NCBI RefSeq assembly: GCF_023715615.1
Contig: NZ_JAMBOM010000001.1
Location: 496,001 to 560,000 of the forward strand
Length of the DNA stretch: 64,000 nt
Reading direction: 5' to 3'
Origin: Sporosarcina aquimarina
GTDB lineage: Bacteria; Bacillota; Bacilli; Bacillales_A; Planococcaceae
The position numbers were made by a program, and so were the translations under genes. Below the pieces are notes generated by a model. The model was not told the DNA's origin. It made no database searches and was given only the letters and a program-made list of their open reading frames with translations. Position 1 is the stretch's first letter; the number at the start of each line of letters is the position of its first letter. Below are positions 53,817 through 62,462 of the stretch, in pieces.

Positions 53817-53879
53817 TGCATTCCTCCTATTCGGAAAGTCTTTGAATCTCTAATTTCTGCTTCATATTATCTAAAGGGA

Positions 53880-53917
53880 TTATCAAATGTCAATTACGCA
53901 TTATCAACATTTGATAA
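53880..53917. promoter_or_regulatory. Candidate IclR operator upstream of aroM
   Basis: TTATCAAATGT (53880-53890) and ACATTTGATAA (53907-53917) form a perfect 11-bp inverted repeat with a 16-base spacer. It shares the TTATCAAnT half-site with 51803-51846. Confidence 0.6.
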
Positions 53918-53957
53918 ATATAATTTTATTGCTCGTTTTTTCTAACTATTTTATATT

Positions 53958-53972
53958 TTGAAAGCGCTATCT
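53958..53972. promoter_or_regulatory. CcpA cre site upstream of aroM
   Basis: TTGAAAGCGCTATCT fits the cre consensus WTGNAANCGNWNNCW at every defined position. With the site at 49604 it places both transcription units of the ureide cluster under probable catabolite control. Confidence 0.72.
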
Positions 53973-54418
53973 AAAGGATGTTTTATTATTTTTTCGTCTC
54001 ATTGAATTCTCAAATATTAATGAAAATTTGGTGAGCATACCTTGTATAATTAGTTGAAATGGCTGCCAATGCACCTCATAATAGGAACACTAGTCAGAAT
54101 GTTGAAGAGTTTTACCTAATATCCGTTTGTCATCCATTCAATACGTTGGAAGGCATTTACTTTTCCTGCATTGAAAAGTAGTAAACTGCAAGATTAAGAC
54201 GCTATCCAAATTATTTGATAAGTGAATGATGTATTCCATAAAATAAGTCATTGCAGTGTGTTTGCTAGGATATTTAAAGATGAATTATTACATAAATACG
54301 AATCACCCTTTGATAGTTGGAAGAGTATAGATGAAAATAACTTTTCATGAAAAAACTTGCCTATGTACTATGTAATTCAGACAGGGTTCTGATAACTTTA
54401 TTGACGTCACAAATAAAA

Positions 54419-54453
54419 GTCTGCCAACTATACAGCATGTTGGCGGACTTTTT
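54419..54453 (+). terminator. Orphan terminator
   Basis: GTCTGCCAAC / GTTGGCGGAC (one T-G pair) and five T residues. It follows a repeat copy starting GCCTATGTACT; no gene ends near it. Confidence 0.7.
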
Positions 54454-54643
54454 GAGTAAAAGATTGGGCTGTTGAACGTTGAAGCCAAAAGCAGATAGCG
54501 GAGAAGAGTGGATGCCTAAAATGCTGATATTGCCCTGCGTCACACAACTCGAGTAAAATACATAGCAGTGTCCGAGTTGTGTATTACTGAGGTTCTTATG
54601 GTGGCATTGTTTAGATTCTAAATTCAAAAAAGAGAGTTAACCA

Positions 54644-54736
54644 ATGGATGAGATTATCGATTTACATCTATCTTTTATGGAGCTACTGGTTAAAGAGGGA
54701 AACGTGTTGCAAGAATTTGAACGAGAAACCCGCTGA
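54644..54736 (+). pseudogene. Truncated UDG-like paralogue (N-terminal 30 codons)
   Basis: The frame encodes MDEIIDLHLSFMELLVKEGN then VLQEFERETR and a stop, matching the first ~28 residues of the genes at 41528 and 54988. Everything after, including the glycosylase motifs, is missing. A weak GAGAG site precedes the ATG. It is a clear third copy in decay, 250 bases before the intact short copy. Confidence 0.75.
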
Positions 54737-54987
54737 ATGTATTATCATACACAACAAACTTCAAAGAAATTTATCAATGTTATGTGCCACAAAGGACCGC
54801 GCTTTCTGTAATCATTTTAACAACGCAGACTGACAACTTTAACAATAATAGAATAGTATAAATATCATGTCATTTGAGATTGGCATCTGGTACTATTAAG
54901 AAATAGAAAGTATAACATGAGGAATCAGATAATAACGAGTAGTGATTTTAAGATGTATTTTGGCTAGGGAAGAAGGAAGGTTGACGA

Positions 54988-55704
54988 ATGGACAAAATTA
55001 TCGATCTGCATCTATCTTTTATGGACCGTCTAATTGAAGAAGGGGATGTACTGAGGGAGTTAGAACGAGAGCGGATCTTTATATTGCCTGGGTTTACAGA
55101 TCAGGCTGAGCTTGTCCGTTCTTATTACAAGAAGTACTACTCCAAGCCTAGCCAACGTATCGTCTTTTGTGGCATTAACCCCGGTAAATTTGGTGCTGGG
55201 AAAACGGGCGTGCCATTCATTGATTTCTACGGGATAAGCCGGTTGCTCCCCGGAATTAGCTTACTCCTCCCTGCGCATGACCGACAGGAGAAAGAGAGAA
55301 GTGCCCAATTCATGTTGTCCATTATTGAGGAATATGGAGTCGGCGAGTTTCAGGACGCTGTATATGTAACCAATCTTTCCTGGTATGGGTTCCTGCGTGA
55401 CGGCAGGAATTTGAATTATTATATTCTGCCTCGTGCCGTTCGACATCATTTTATCGAGTCTTTTGTGGAAGAGATGAAAATTGTGCAGCCTTCTTTCATT
55501 GTCCCTCTCAGTGAAGAAGTGGGACGAACACTCCGTCAAATGGTAAAAGATGGCCAACTGGACTACCCAATTGCAGAGCGTCTTCCTCATCCTCTTCATG
55601 GCTCGTTTCCTACGAATCTGAAAAAAACACGGATGAGGTATCACAAGTGCATCGAACAACATACAGGACTGCAACGAAAAGGAATTTACCCTAGAGAAGA
55701 GTGA
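54988..55704 (+). CDS. Uracil-DNA-glycosylase-like protein, short paralogue
   Basis: The 238-residue protein matches residues 1-220 of the 352-residue protein at 41528 closely. It has motif I in FCGINPGKFGAGKTGVPFID (60-79), TNLSWYGF in the middle and the His-Pro motif in RLPHPLHGSFPTN, so the SMUG2/DUF4918-type glycosylase core is complete. It lacks the C-terminal recombinase-like domain. The ATG follows GAAGGAAGG. It is monocistronic with its own terminator. Role in base excision or in defence against modified DNA is possible but unproven. Confidence 0.78.
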   Translation: MDKIIDLHLSFMDRLIEEGDVLRELERERIFILPGFTDQAELVRSYYKKYYSKPSQRIVFCGINPGKFGAGKTGVPFIDFYGISRLLPGISLLLPAHDRQEKERSAQFMLSIIEEYGVGEFQDAVYVTNLSWYGFLRDGRNLNYYILPRAVRHHFIESFVEEMKIVQPSFIVPLSEEVGRTLRQMVKDGQLDYPIAERLPHPLHGSFPTNLKKTRMRYHKCIEQHTGLQRKGIYPREE

Positions 55705-55836
55705 ATCATTATTTTCTATGATTATCATTGAGCCATACCCAATATCTTTCGCTAAAAAGACAGAAAATCTTTTTAACTGTGCAGTATTTAAGATATAAAC
55801 TAGTATAGGTATTAATTAGCCAGACCTAAATTAAGT

Positions 55837-55872
55837 CTCCCAGTTAACAGTACCCTGGGAGGCATTTTTTAT
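55837..55872 (+). terminator. Terminator of the short UDG-like gene
   Basis: CTCCCAG (55837-55843) pairs with CTGGGAG (55855-55861), followed by a six-T run. Confidence 0.75.
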
Positions 55873-55917
55873 AGCCTTTTTAAAAAAGATACCTTTAACT
55901 AACTAGATTAAATTAAC

Positions 55918-56724
55918 CTATACATTTGATATGGTAAATGCTGTACGAAGATATTTGATAATCACTTTACCAATCTGGGCAAGGGTCTGCTGACCATCGT
56001 GGTTATCTTCCCAATTCGTCGTCAGTACGGCGATATCGATGCGTTTTTCACCGTTTTCAAAGTAGGCGATGTCGTGTTCGACGCCGGGGAGCGTGCCGGT
56101 TTTGTTTCCGATGATGAGCGTTTCATCGAAAATTGGCTGGAAGGCAGGGAGCTTGTCAATCAGTTGCTGGTCACGCATGATGGTTTTCAATTGTTGTTTG
56201 CTTGTCAGTGATAGGATGTCGCTTGCGGGATTCAGACATGCAAGGAAACGGACCATGTCTCTTGCGGTTGCGACATTTTCTAGTCCTTGTGCCAATGCGT
56301 CATAGTCCATAAATTTCCGTGTTAGCTGCGAGTGAGTGACACCGACGTGTTTGAAGAAATTCTGAATGCGCTCAATCCCAACATGTTCAATGACGAGGTT
56401 CGCTGCCGTATTATCTGAGACAATAATGGACAAGGTCAAGGCATTCCGTAACGTGATCTGTTCCATACCGCTCAGATACGCTAAAACTCCAGAGCCTCCG
56501 ACAGGTTCCTCTATTTTTAAGAGGCTATCCAAGTCAATCTCTCCACGGTCCGCTGCCGCAAGACATGCCATGGCGACTGGCACTTTCAAAATACTGGCGG
56601 ATCGTTTCACTTCATCTTCGTGTATAGCAATCACCCCGTCGGGCGTAGTTGCGTATATCGAGACGTCTCCCGCTACGTCATTAGCGATTCTGTGTAGTTC
56701 TTCTTTTAATTGTATGTAATCCAT
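55918..56724 (-). CDS. Class A beta-lactamase-like serine hydrolase
   Basis: The 268-residue protein has the SxxK motif in SASILKVPVAMA, SDN in LSIIVSDNTAANL and the KTG triad in IGNKTGTLPGVEH, so the penicillin-recognising fold and nucleophile are intact. The omega-loop Glu of true class A enzymes is absent (the loop reads LTRKFMDYDALAQG), as in PF13354-type relatives with low or no beta-lactamase activity. No signal peptide is seen from the chosen ATG at 56724, which follows GGAAGGTG; the longer frame adds a short hydrophobic start. It may be a cytoplasmic esterase or peptidase. Confidence 0.82.
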   Translation of the reverse strand: MDYIQLKEELHRIANDVAGDVSIYATTPDGVIAIHEDEVKRSASILKVPVAMACLAAADRGEIDLDSLLKIEEPVGGSGVLAYLSGMEQITLRNALTLSIIVSDNTAANLVIEHVGIERIQNFFKHVGVTHSQLTRKFMDYDALAQGLENVATARDMVRFLACLNPASDILSLTSKQQLKTIMRDQQLIDKLPAFQPIFDETLIIGNKTGTLPGVEHDIAYFENGEKRIDIAVLTTNWEDNHDGQQTLAQIGKVIIKYLRTAFTISNV

Positions 56725-57253
56725 ATTTTTCACCTTCCCGAGTAGAATGTGAAACAGCAATTCAATCTCGTTTAATTGATAAATTCAGAATTGTGCCTTA
56801 TATCCGCTTTAATCGTACCATCAGGATGATGAAAAAGCTCTACCTTTTTTAGGAGCTTCGAGAGTGCAGCTTGGCTACTTACAATTCGTATTTGTAATCG
56901 TATATAACCAGAGAGGCACTGTTGTTTCACAGCGTAACAATGCAGGGGGATGTACAGTTCTGATTAAAACACTATGAACCTGAAAATAATACATGTATAG
57001 CTACACCAGTACTTCAGAAGAAGGTTGTTACAATGCTTACATGCTGAACTATATGCTAAACTGAAGATATATTACGAGGATGATATAGGAATGAGATAGG
57101 TCAGAGGAATGTATCTTTTACAGTGTCTTTTTTTATGTCTCATCTATAGATATGGATAAAGTTTACAACGGGTAACAGAACAGTGTGATAATAACGGCGA
57201 AATACATAGTATGCAGAATGATAAAATTTTTAAAGAGAAGGGAGGAAAGGCAT
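56725..57253. other. 529-base region upstream of the beta-helix/AAA gene
   Basis: No gene is supported. It is AT-rich with many short direct motifs; the leader of the next gene begins somewhere here. The frame of the next gene is open to 57185, but only the GTG at 57254 has a ribosome binding site. Confidence 0.45.
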
Positions 57254-60200
57254 GTGGCGATCATTAATGTTTCTGAGCATAATGTTTCAGGCTATCAAAC
57301 AATCAATGCGGCAATTCAGGTAGCTTTGCCAGGAGATACAGTGGAAATTGATGATGGCATCTACCATGAATATGTGATTGTAGATAAGCCACTTATCCTC
57401 AGAAGTTCTAGTAGGGATACTCGATCAGTCTGTATAACAGGCGGTGTTTATATCTTTTTAATGGATGAAGTGCATATTGAATCGATCACTGTCGGTTGCA
57501 GCACTGCTCCGATTGATTATGGACTTCATATACAGTCAGGGAAGTTAACCCTACATCACTGTCTTTTCTCTGAGATTCAAGGAATCGCTATGAGGGTGGA
57601 TGAATCGGCTAAAGTGTCTGCTGAGCATACGATATTCAAGAAGAATATTCAGGGCATCGGAGTGTCAGGGCGTTTGACTCTGTTCGATTGTATAGTAGAA
57701 GAAACAATCGAGAAGGCACAGCTTACTGTGTGCGATGGAGGGGAACTCTCCCTAACAGATTGCGGGATTTTAAGCGGACAGGAAGAAGGAATTTTCCTGA
57801 CAGGCGGCAGTCGATGCGCGATTACAAAGAGTTCCTTCATAGAAAATAGCGGCCCGCAAATATATTTGGAAAAGGATAGCTTTTTAGATTTAGAACAGAC
57901 GAATTTCTATTTTGGGAAGGCGCAGGGAATTTATTGTAACCATTCTAAAGGGGGCATGAAGAACTGTACCTTTGTTATGCAAAATCTCAGTCATGTAGAC
58001 CTTGCAAATGGGTCGCATTTTGAAATAGAGTCCAGTACGTTCGAAAATGGAAACTCCGTGGGGATTGCCATTAATGGCTCTTCTGTTGAAATTTCAGATT
58101 CGCTGTTTAAAGGACAAAAAAGTGACCAGTTGAACTGTATTAAACAAAGTAATGTTTCGATTCAACGAACTCAGTTTCTTTCAGGGGAAGAACGAGGAAT
58201 CGTTTGCGAGAATTCTTCGTGTACGATTACTGAATCCGAGGTGAAGTACAATCAAATGACGCAGCTGTCGGCATCTGGCCAAAGTACTATGACGATTCTT
58301 GGATGTCAAATTGAAAATGGGAAAACCATAGGGATTTATTCAGCTGGCAGTCAAGTGAAGATTTCAGATTCGCAGGTCACTCATCACGAGGATATACAAA
58401 TTTTTGCTGCTGAACAATCAGAACTAATTGTTACGGCAACTGAAGTCAAGAGTGGTAAAAGTGCGGGGGTGTCCGCTAAAGAATCTACAATAGAAGTCGC
58501 TAACTGTATTCTCATCGGCCACAAAGGATCGAACATATTACTGAGTACAAATGCAAATGCAGAAATTACGGATTGCAGGATTTCTAATGGAGAAAAGAAT
58601 GGGGTACTTGCTGGACCAGGGACAACCATTTCACTGGAACGGACGGTATTGTTTAATCATAAAAGAGCGCAAGTGAGCGCAACGAAGTCTTCCGAAATAT
58701 ATGTGATAGAGTGCGAACTCTATGATGGCAGCTCATGTGGGATGTCGTTGAGTCAGGTAGGACGTGCTGAAATAACGGATACTAGAGTACACGGACATCG
58801 CGCGGACCAAATTGTTTTGCAGGATTGTTCTTCCGCTCTCTTTAAAGTTACCGAGGTGATAAATGGAACAAAATCTGGATTGCAGCTAGAAAGATCCGGT
58901 CCTGTGCTCGAAGACTGCCGCTTTGATAATAATCGTGCAGGAGATTTGAAACGATTGGATAACAGCGAACCGGTATTGAAAAATACGGAATTGTCGATCC
59001 CTCCAGTGGCGGACGGACCTAGAGTAAGAGTACTAACGGGACAGAGTGACGCAAACGCAGCCTTTAGCAATCCAGAGATGCTGGACATTTTAATGAGCGA
59101 ACTGGATGATTTCATTGGTCTGGAAGACGTGAAAAACAAACTGCGCGACATGATGAATCTAGTGGAAATCAACCACTTTAAAGCAGAACGCGGGTTGAAA
59201 ACCATTAAACTGGCAGCACCTCATATGGTGTTTAAAGGAAATCCCGGCACTGGGAAAACAACCATTGCACGACTCATGGGTGGATTTTTTAAGTGGATAG
59301 GCCTCTTAAAGAAAGGGCATCTCGTTGAAGTGAAGCGAGAGGACCTTGTCGGTACTCACGTAGGGAGTTCTGAGGAATTAACGAAGTCGAAGATCAAAGA
59401 AGCGATGGGCGGGGTACTCTTCATAGACGAAGCTTATTCGCTTACAGCAGGAAAGAACTCAAGCAACGATTATGGAAAAAAGGTCATTGACACATTGCTT
59501 CCGGCAATGGAAAATCATCGTGGTGAATTCGTTGTCATTGCAGCGGGCTATACAGAGGACATGGATCAGTTCTTAACGTCGAATCCAGGATTGCAGGATC
59601 GATTTACTGAAAAGATCCACTTCCAGGACTATACACCTGATGAGCTGATGCAACTCTTCTTAGCCAAGTGTGAAGGAAGCTATTCGGTCACAGTCGCTGC
59701 CAAGAACGCCATACAGGATGAGTTCATTGAACGATATCGCAAGCGCGACCAGACGTTTAGTAATGCCCGAATGGTACGCTCGCTCTACGATCAGATCGGA
59801 TTAGCCCAGTCCCTACGAATTGCGCAGCTCCCTCGGGACCAATGGTCAGAAGAGTTATTGATGACTTTTGAAGAAGAAGATGTTCTTCGAGTAGTAAAAG
59901 ACCGAGATAGGAAAAGTTATACGATTCCGATTGATGAGGCACTACTTGAAAAGAAAAGGGCAGAACTCCATCAATTTATCGGTCTTGAGACAGTGAAAGC
60001 TGAAATCGATGAAATGATTGAACTGATGAGGTATTACAAAAGAGAAAATCATTCAGCTGAAAAGCTGATGAATCATACACTCCTAATCGGAAAACCTGGA
60101 ACAGGCAAAACCGAGATTGCTCGCGTACTTGCAGGAATCTACCAAGCACTTGGATTACTCGAAAGAGGCGAACTGATTGAAGTGGATCGCAGCGATTTAG

Positions 60201-60745
60201 TCGGTTCGCATATTGGTGAAACGGAAAAGCGTACAGCAGCCCAGATTGAACGCGCAATGGGAAGTGCACTGTTCATCGACGAAGCGTACACACTCGTAGG
60301 TGGAGGCGAAAATGACTACGGAAAAAAAGCCGTGGAAGTGCTACTGAAGCAAATGTCTGATAGACAAGGGGAATTCTTGCTGATTGCGGCAGGCTACGAA
60401 AAAGAAATGACCAGCTTCCTAGACAGCAACGCAGGGCTACGCCGCCGTTTCGGGCTCACATTATATTTTGAAGATTATACTCCAGAAGAACTAATGGAGA
60501 TAACGGAACTCTATATTCAAGGATATGGCATAACGGTTGAAGCGAAGGATGCGCTGTCTCGGCACTACCAAGACATTTATAAAAGAAGGAATGAAACCTT
60601 TGGAAATGCTGGTCTCGCTAAAAAGATGGCGAAAGAGATGACTCGAAAAGTCGACTACCGCCTGGCTGTGGCGACCAGCAACCAGTTGAGAAAAGAGCTG
60701 AAAAAGGAAATTACAAGAGATGATTTGGTTTTATTGGAAAGCTGA
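57254..60745 (+). CDS. Right-handed beta-helix protein fused to two CbbX/SpoVK-like AAA+ domains
   Basis: The 1163-residue cytoplasmic protein is a rare fusion. Residues ~5-600 form a right-handed parallel beta-helix with many coils of the type ENGxxxGIxxxxSxVxIxDS, starting with a pectate-lyase-like GYQTINAAIQVALPGDTVEI. AAA domain 1 has Walker A GNPGTGKTTIARLM near 662 and Walker B GVLFIDEAYSL near 722. AAA domain 2 has GKPGTGKTEIARVL near 946 and ALFIDEAYTL near 1005. Both resemble CbbX/SpoVK/EccA modules that remodel protein complexes. The GTG start follows GGAGGAAAGG. It is not in an operon. The beta-helix likely selects a target; no target is known. Confidence 0.85.
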   Translation: MAIINVSEHNVSGYQTINAAIQVALPGDTVEIDDGIYHEYVIVDKPLILRSSSRDTRSVCITGGVYIFLMDEVHIESITVGCSTAPIDYGLHIQSGKLTLHHCLFSEIQGIAMRVDESAKVSAEHTIFKKNIQGIGVSGRLTLFDCIVEETIEKAQLTVCDGGELSLTDCGILSGQEEGIFLTGGSRCAITKSSFIENSGPQIYLEKDSFLDLEQTNFYFGKAQGIYCNHSKGGMKNCTFVMQNLSHVDLANGSHFEIESSTFENGNSVGIAINGSSVEISDSLFKGQKSDQLNCIKQSNVSIQRTQFLSGEERGIVCENSSCTITESEVKYNQMTQLSASGQSTMTILGCQIENGKTIGIYSAGSQVKISDSQVTHHEDIQIFAAEQSELIVTATEVKSGKSAGVSAKESTIEVANCILIGHKGSNILLSTNANAEITDCRISNGEKNGVLAGPGTTISLERTVLFNHKRAQVSATKSSEIYVIECELYDGSSCGMSLSQVGRAEITDTRVHGHRADQIVLQDCSSALFKVTEVINGTKSGLQLERSGPVLEDCRFDNNRAGDLKRLDNSEPVLKNTELSIPPVADGPRVRVLTGQSDANAAFSNPEMLDILMSELDDFIGLEDVKNKLRDMMNLVEINHFKAERGLKTIKLAAPHMVFKGNPGTGKTTIARLMGGFFKWIGLLKKGHLVEVKREDLVGTHVGSSEELTKSKIKEAMGGVLFIDEAYSLTAGKNSSNDYGKKVIDTLLPAMENHRGEFVVIAAGYTEDMDQFLTSNPGLQDRFTEKIHFQDYTPDELMQLFLAKCEGSYSVTVAAKNAIQDEFIERYRKRDQTFSNARMVRSLYDQIGLAQSLRIAQLPRDQWSEELLMTFEEEDVLRVVKDRDRKSYTIPIDEALLEKKRAELHQFIGLETVKAEIDEMIELMRYYKRENHSAEKLMNHTLLIGKPGTGKTEIARVLAGIYQALGLLERGELIEVDRSDLVGSHIGETEKRTAAQIERAMGSALFIDEAYTLVGGGENDYGKKAVEVLLKQMSDRQGEFLLIAAGYEKEMTSFLDSNAGLRRRFGLTLYFEDYTPEELMEITELYIQGYGITVEAKDALSRHYQDIYKRRNETFGNAGLAKKMAKEMTRKVDYRLAVATSNQLRKELKKEITRDDLVLLES

Positions 60746-61071
60746 TTTCCCCTGGGGTAAAAAATATACCTTGCATGAAACAAACGTGTTTGTTTAAACA
60801 TTTACGTTTGTTTCGCGCGCCAGTGTACTTTTCTAGTATTGTAACTTTTAAGTAAAATATAACAACATTGATAAAAACTCAGTGCAGTTTACTCTGGAAA
60901 TAGGACTTTTAATTCAATCTAATGCTGTCTTGCTCATCACAATAGGTTATAATCTAAAATAACAGAACTCGCCAAATTGATACGCTTTTCGAGACTATTT
61001 GTATATTTCTGTTGGTAATTATCAAGATCACTATACCTCTGTTAAAACAGAATACTCAGGAGTTGAACTAA
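60746..61071. other. 326-base intergenic region before the LCP gene
   Basis: Contains the hairpin at 60777-60814 and probably the LCP promoter; a TTGATA at 60977 has a TATATT 19 bases on, a longer than usual spacing. No gene is seen. Confidence 0.45.
60777..60814. terminator. Hairpin downstream of the beta-helix/AAA gene
   Basis: GAAACAAACGT (60777-60787) pairs perfectly with ACGTTTGTTTC (60804-60814); the loop is itself partly palindromic (GTTTAAAC). No poly-T tail follows, so termination is possible but not certain. Confidence 0.45.
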
Positions 61072-61989
61072 TTGAAAAAAAAGAAACGTAGTAAATTAAA
61101 ATGGTTGTGGATCTCGCTTCTCATCGTATTTGTATTGGTTGCGACTATCGGAATTTACGTATTCACAGTTTATAGTTCAATCAAATCTACGGTTAATGAA
61201 ACGAGTCATGAACCTGTAGAAGCGATCGATACCGAAGTAACAAAGAAGAAATTGGAGAATCGGGAATCGTTGAATGTATTGTTGCTTGGAGTTGACGAAC
61301 GCGAAGGTGATCGCGGACGATCTGATACGATGATTGTCATGACATTGGATCCTACGCACTCCAGAATGCAACTGGTTAGTATCCCGCGAGACAGTCGTAC
61401 TGAAATTATCGGTAAAGGCGTAGAGGATAAAATTAACCATGCTTATGCTTTTGGAGGTAGTGAGATGTCTGTCGCTACGGTAGAAAACTTTTTAGATGTT
61501 GACTTGGATTACTACGTACGAGTGAATATGGAAGGCTTGGAACAGTTAGTCGATGCAGTTGGTGGGATTACAGTAAATAACACATTGGAGTTTAGTCAGG
61601 ATGGCTATACATTCACTAAAGGTACGAATACGCTAGATGGAAAACAAGCGCTCTCCTATGTTCGGATGCGCAAAAAGGACCCAGAAGGTGATGTGGGACG
61701 TAATGAAAGACAACGTCAAGTCATTCAAGGTGTACTTGAGAGTGGAGCAAGTTTGACTTCAGTGACCAAGATCCATAAATTGATAGATATTCTCGGGAAA
61801 AACATGGTAACGAATATGCAGTTTGCCGATATGCAGAATTTAATGACGAACTATAGAAATGTGAGTGCTAATACGACATCTTACCAAATGACAGGTAAGG
61901 GAAAATTCATCAATGATATTTGGTATTTGATGGTGCCCGATGATGAGTTAACAAAAACGAAAGATATGATTACTGAATATGGTGGCTAA
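61072..61989 (+). CDS. LytR-CpsA-Psr (LCP) family wall-polymer ligase
   Basis: The 305-residue protein attaches undecaprenyl-linked polymers, such as teichoic acid or capsule, to peptidoglycan. A basic N-terminus and one membrane helix (about 13-34) are followed by the extracellular LCP domain: NVLLLGVDEREGDRGRSDTMIV contains the Arg/Asp pyrophosphate binders, then LVSIPRDSRTEI, NHAYAFGG and the VRMRKKDPEGDVGRNERQRQ helix, all typical. The TTG start at 61072 follows AGGAG at nine bases. It may ligate the polysaccharide made by the 16-35 kb locus. A strong terminator follows. Confidence 0.94.
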   Translation: MKKKKRSKLKWLWISLLIVFVLVATIGIYVFTVYSSIKSTVNETSHEPVEAIDTEVTKKKLENRESLNVLLLGVDEREGDRGRSDTMIVMTLDPTHSRMQLVSIPRDSRTEIIGKGVEDKINHAYAFGGSEMSVATVENFLDVDLDYYVRVNMEGLEQLVDAVGGITVNNTLEFSQDGYTFTKGTNTLDGKQALSYVRMRKKDPEGDVGRNERQRQVIQGVLESGASLTSVTKIHKLIDILGKNMVTNMQFADMQNLMTNYRNVSANTTSYQMTGKGKFINDIWYLMVPDDELTKTKDMITEYGG

Positions 61990-62058
61990 CTGTTTAAGTG
62001 TGCTGTAAGAAAACGGTGAATCGTACTATTCATACTGCGCCCACTTGGAGTCCCTTTA

Positions 62059-62105
62059 AATATAGCCTTCTGGTCAATCAGCTGACCAGAAGGCTATATT
62101 TATTT
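62059..62105 (+). terminator. Terminator of the LCP gene
   Basis: Perfect 18-bp arms AATATAGCCTTCTGGTCA / TGACCAGAAGGCTATATT with a six-base loop, followed by T-rich sequence. Confidence 0.85.
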
Positions 62106-62408
62106 CTTGTAGTTAATAATTTTGATTCATTTCGCTAAATAGTACCCAACGTGTTTAATAGAAATAAACTGTTTCACTGAGCGCTTCTTTTAATACGAGG
62201 GTGAGACTCTATTGGTAGTTCAACAATTCCTATTTGTTTTCTCACACCTTGTAGTTGATAAAAGTACTGGTACTTAAAATTCCTAGTTATTTTAACATTC
62301 AATCTTATTATATAAATAGGCATTTACACCCTTTTAAAACTAAGTATTCTGAATCATTTATAAAATATTGCTCTTTATCTATTCGCCTTGTGGTATATTG
62401 CTATTATT
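62106..62408. other. Upstream region of the second GH84 gene
   Basis: AT-rich, about 300 bases without a gene. It ends in an extended -10-like TGGTATATT (62390-62398) just before the dre palindrome, placing the operator at the start of the transcript. Confidence 0.45.
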
Positions 62409-62426
62409 AACTGGTATATACCAGTT
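62409..62426. promoter_or_regulatory. NagR/DasR-type (dre) operator of the GH84 gene
   Basis: AACTGGTATATACCAGTT is a perfect 18-base palindrome and matches the dre sites bound by GntR-type NagR/YvoA/DasR regulators (core TGGTATAnACCA). Outer bases (TTATTA / TGATAA) extend the symmetry. It lies 37 bases upstream of the start codon. Control by GlcNAc-6-P or GlcN-6-P is expected from the family. Confidence 0.75.
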
Positions 62427-62462
62427 GATAATAATTACAAAACTGAAATGGAGGAATGGAGC

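Larger units (their letters stand above)
53817..54643. other. Long upstream region with regulatory sites and repeat copy
   Basis: Holds the palindrome and cre site of the aroM operon, then about 650 bases without a gene. It includes a degenerate dispersed repeat copy (54358-54400) followed by an orphan terminator and an ACAACTCG / CGAGTTGT hairpin (about 54544-54577). Confidence 0.5.

Noticed and set aside
54361-54627. 88-codon minus frame
   Set aside because: Spans an orphan terminator and a repeat copy, with no ribosome binding site.
35500-55000. CRISPR array among the dispersed repeats
   Set aside because: Copies are degenerate, unevenly spaced and not separated by uniform spacers.
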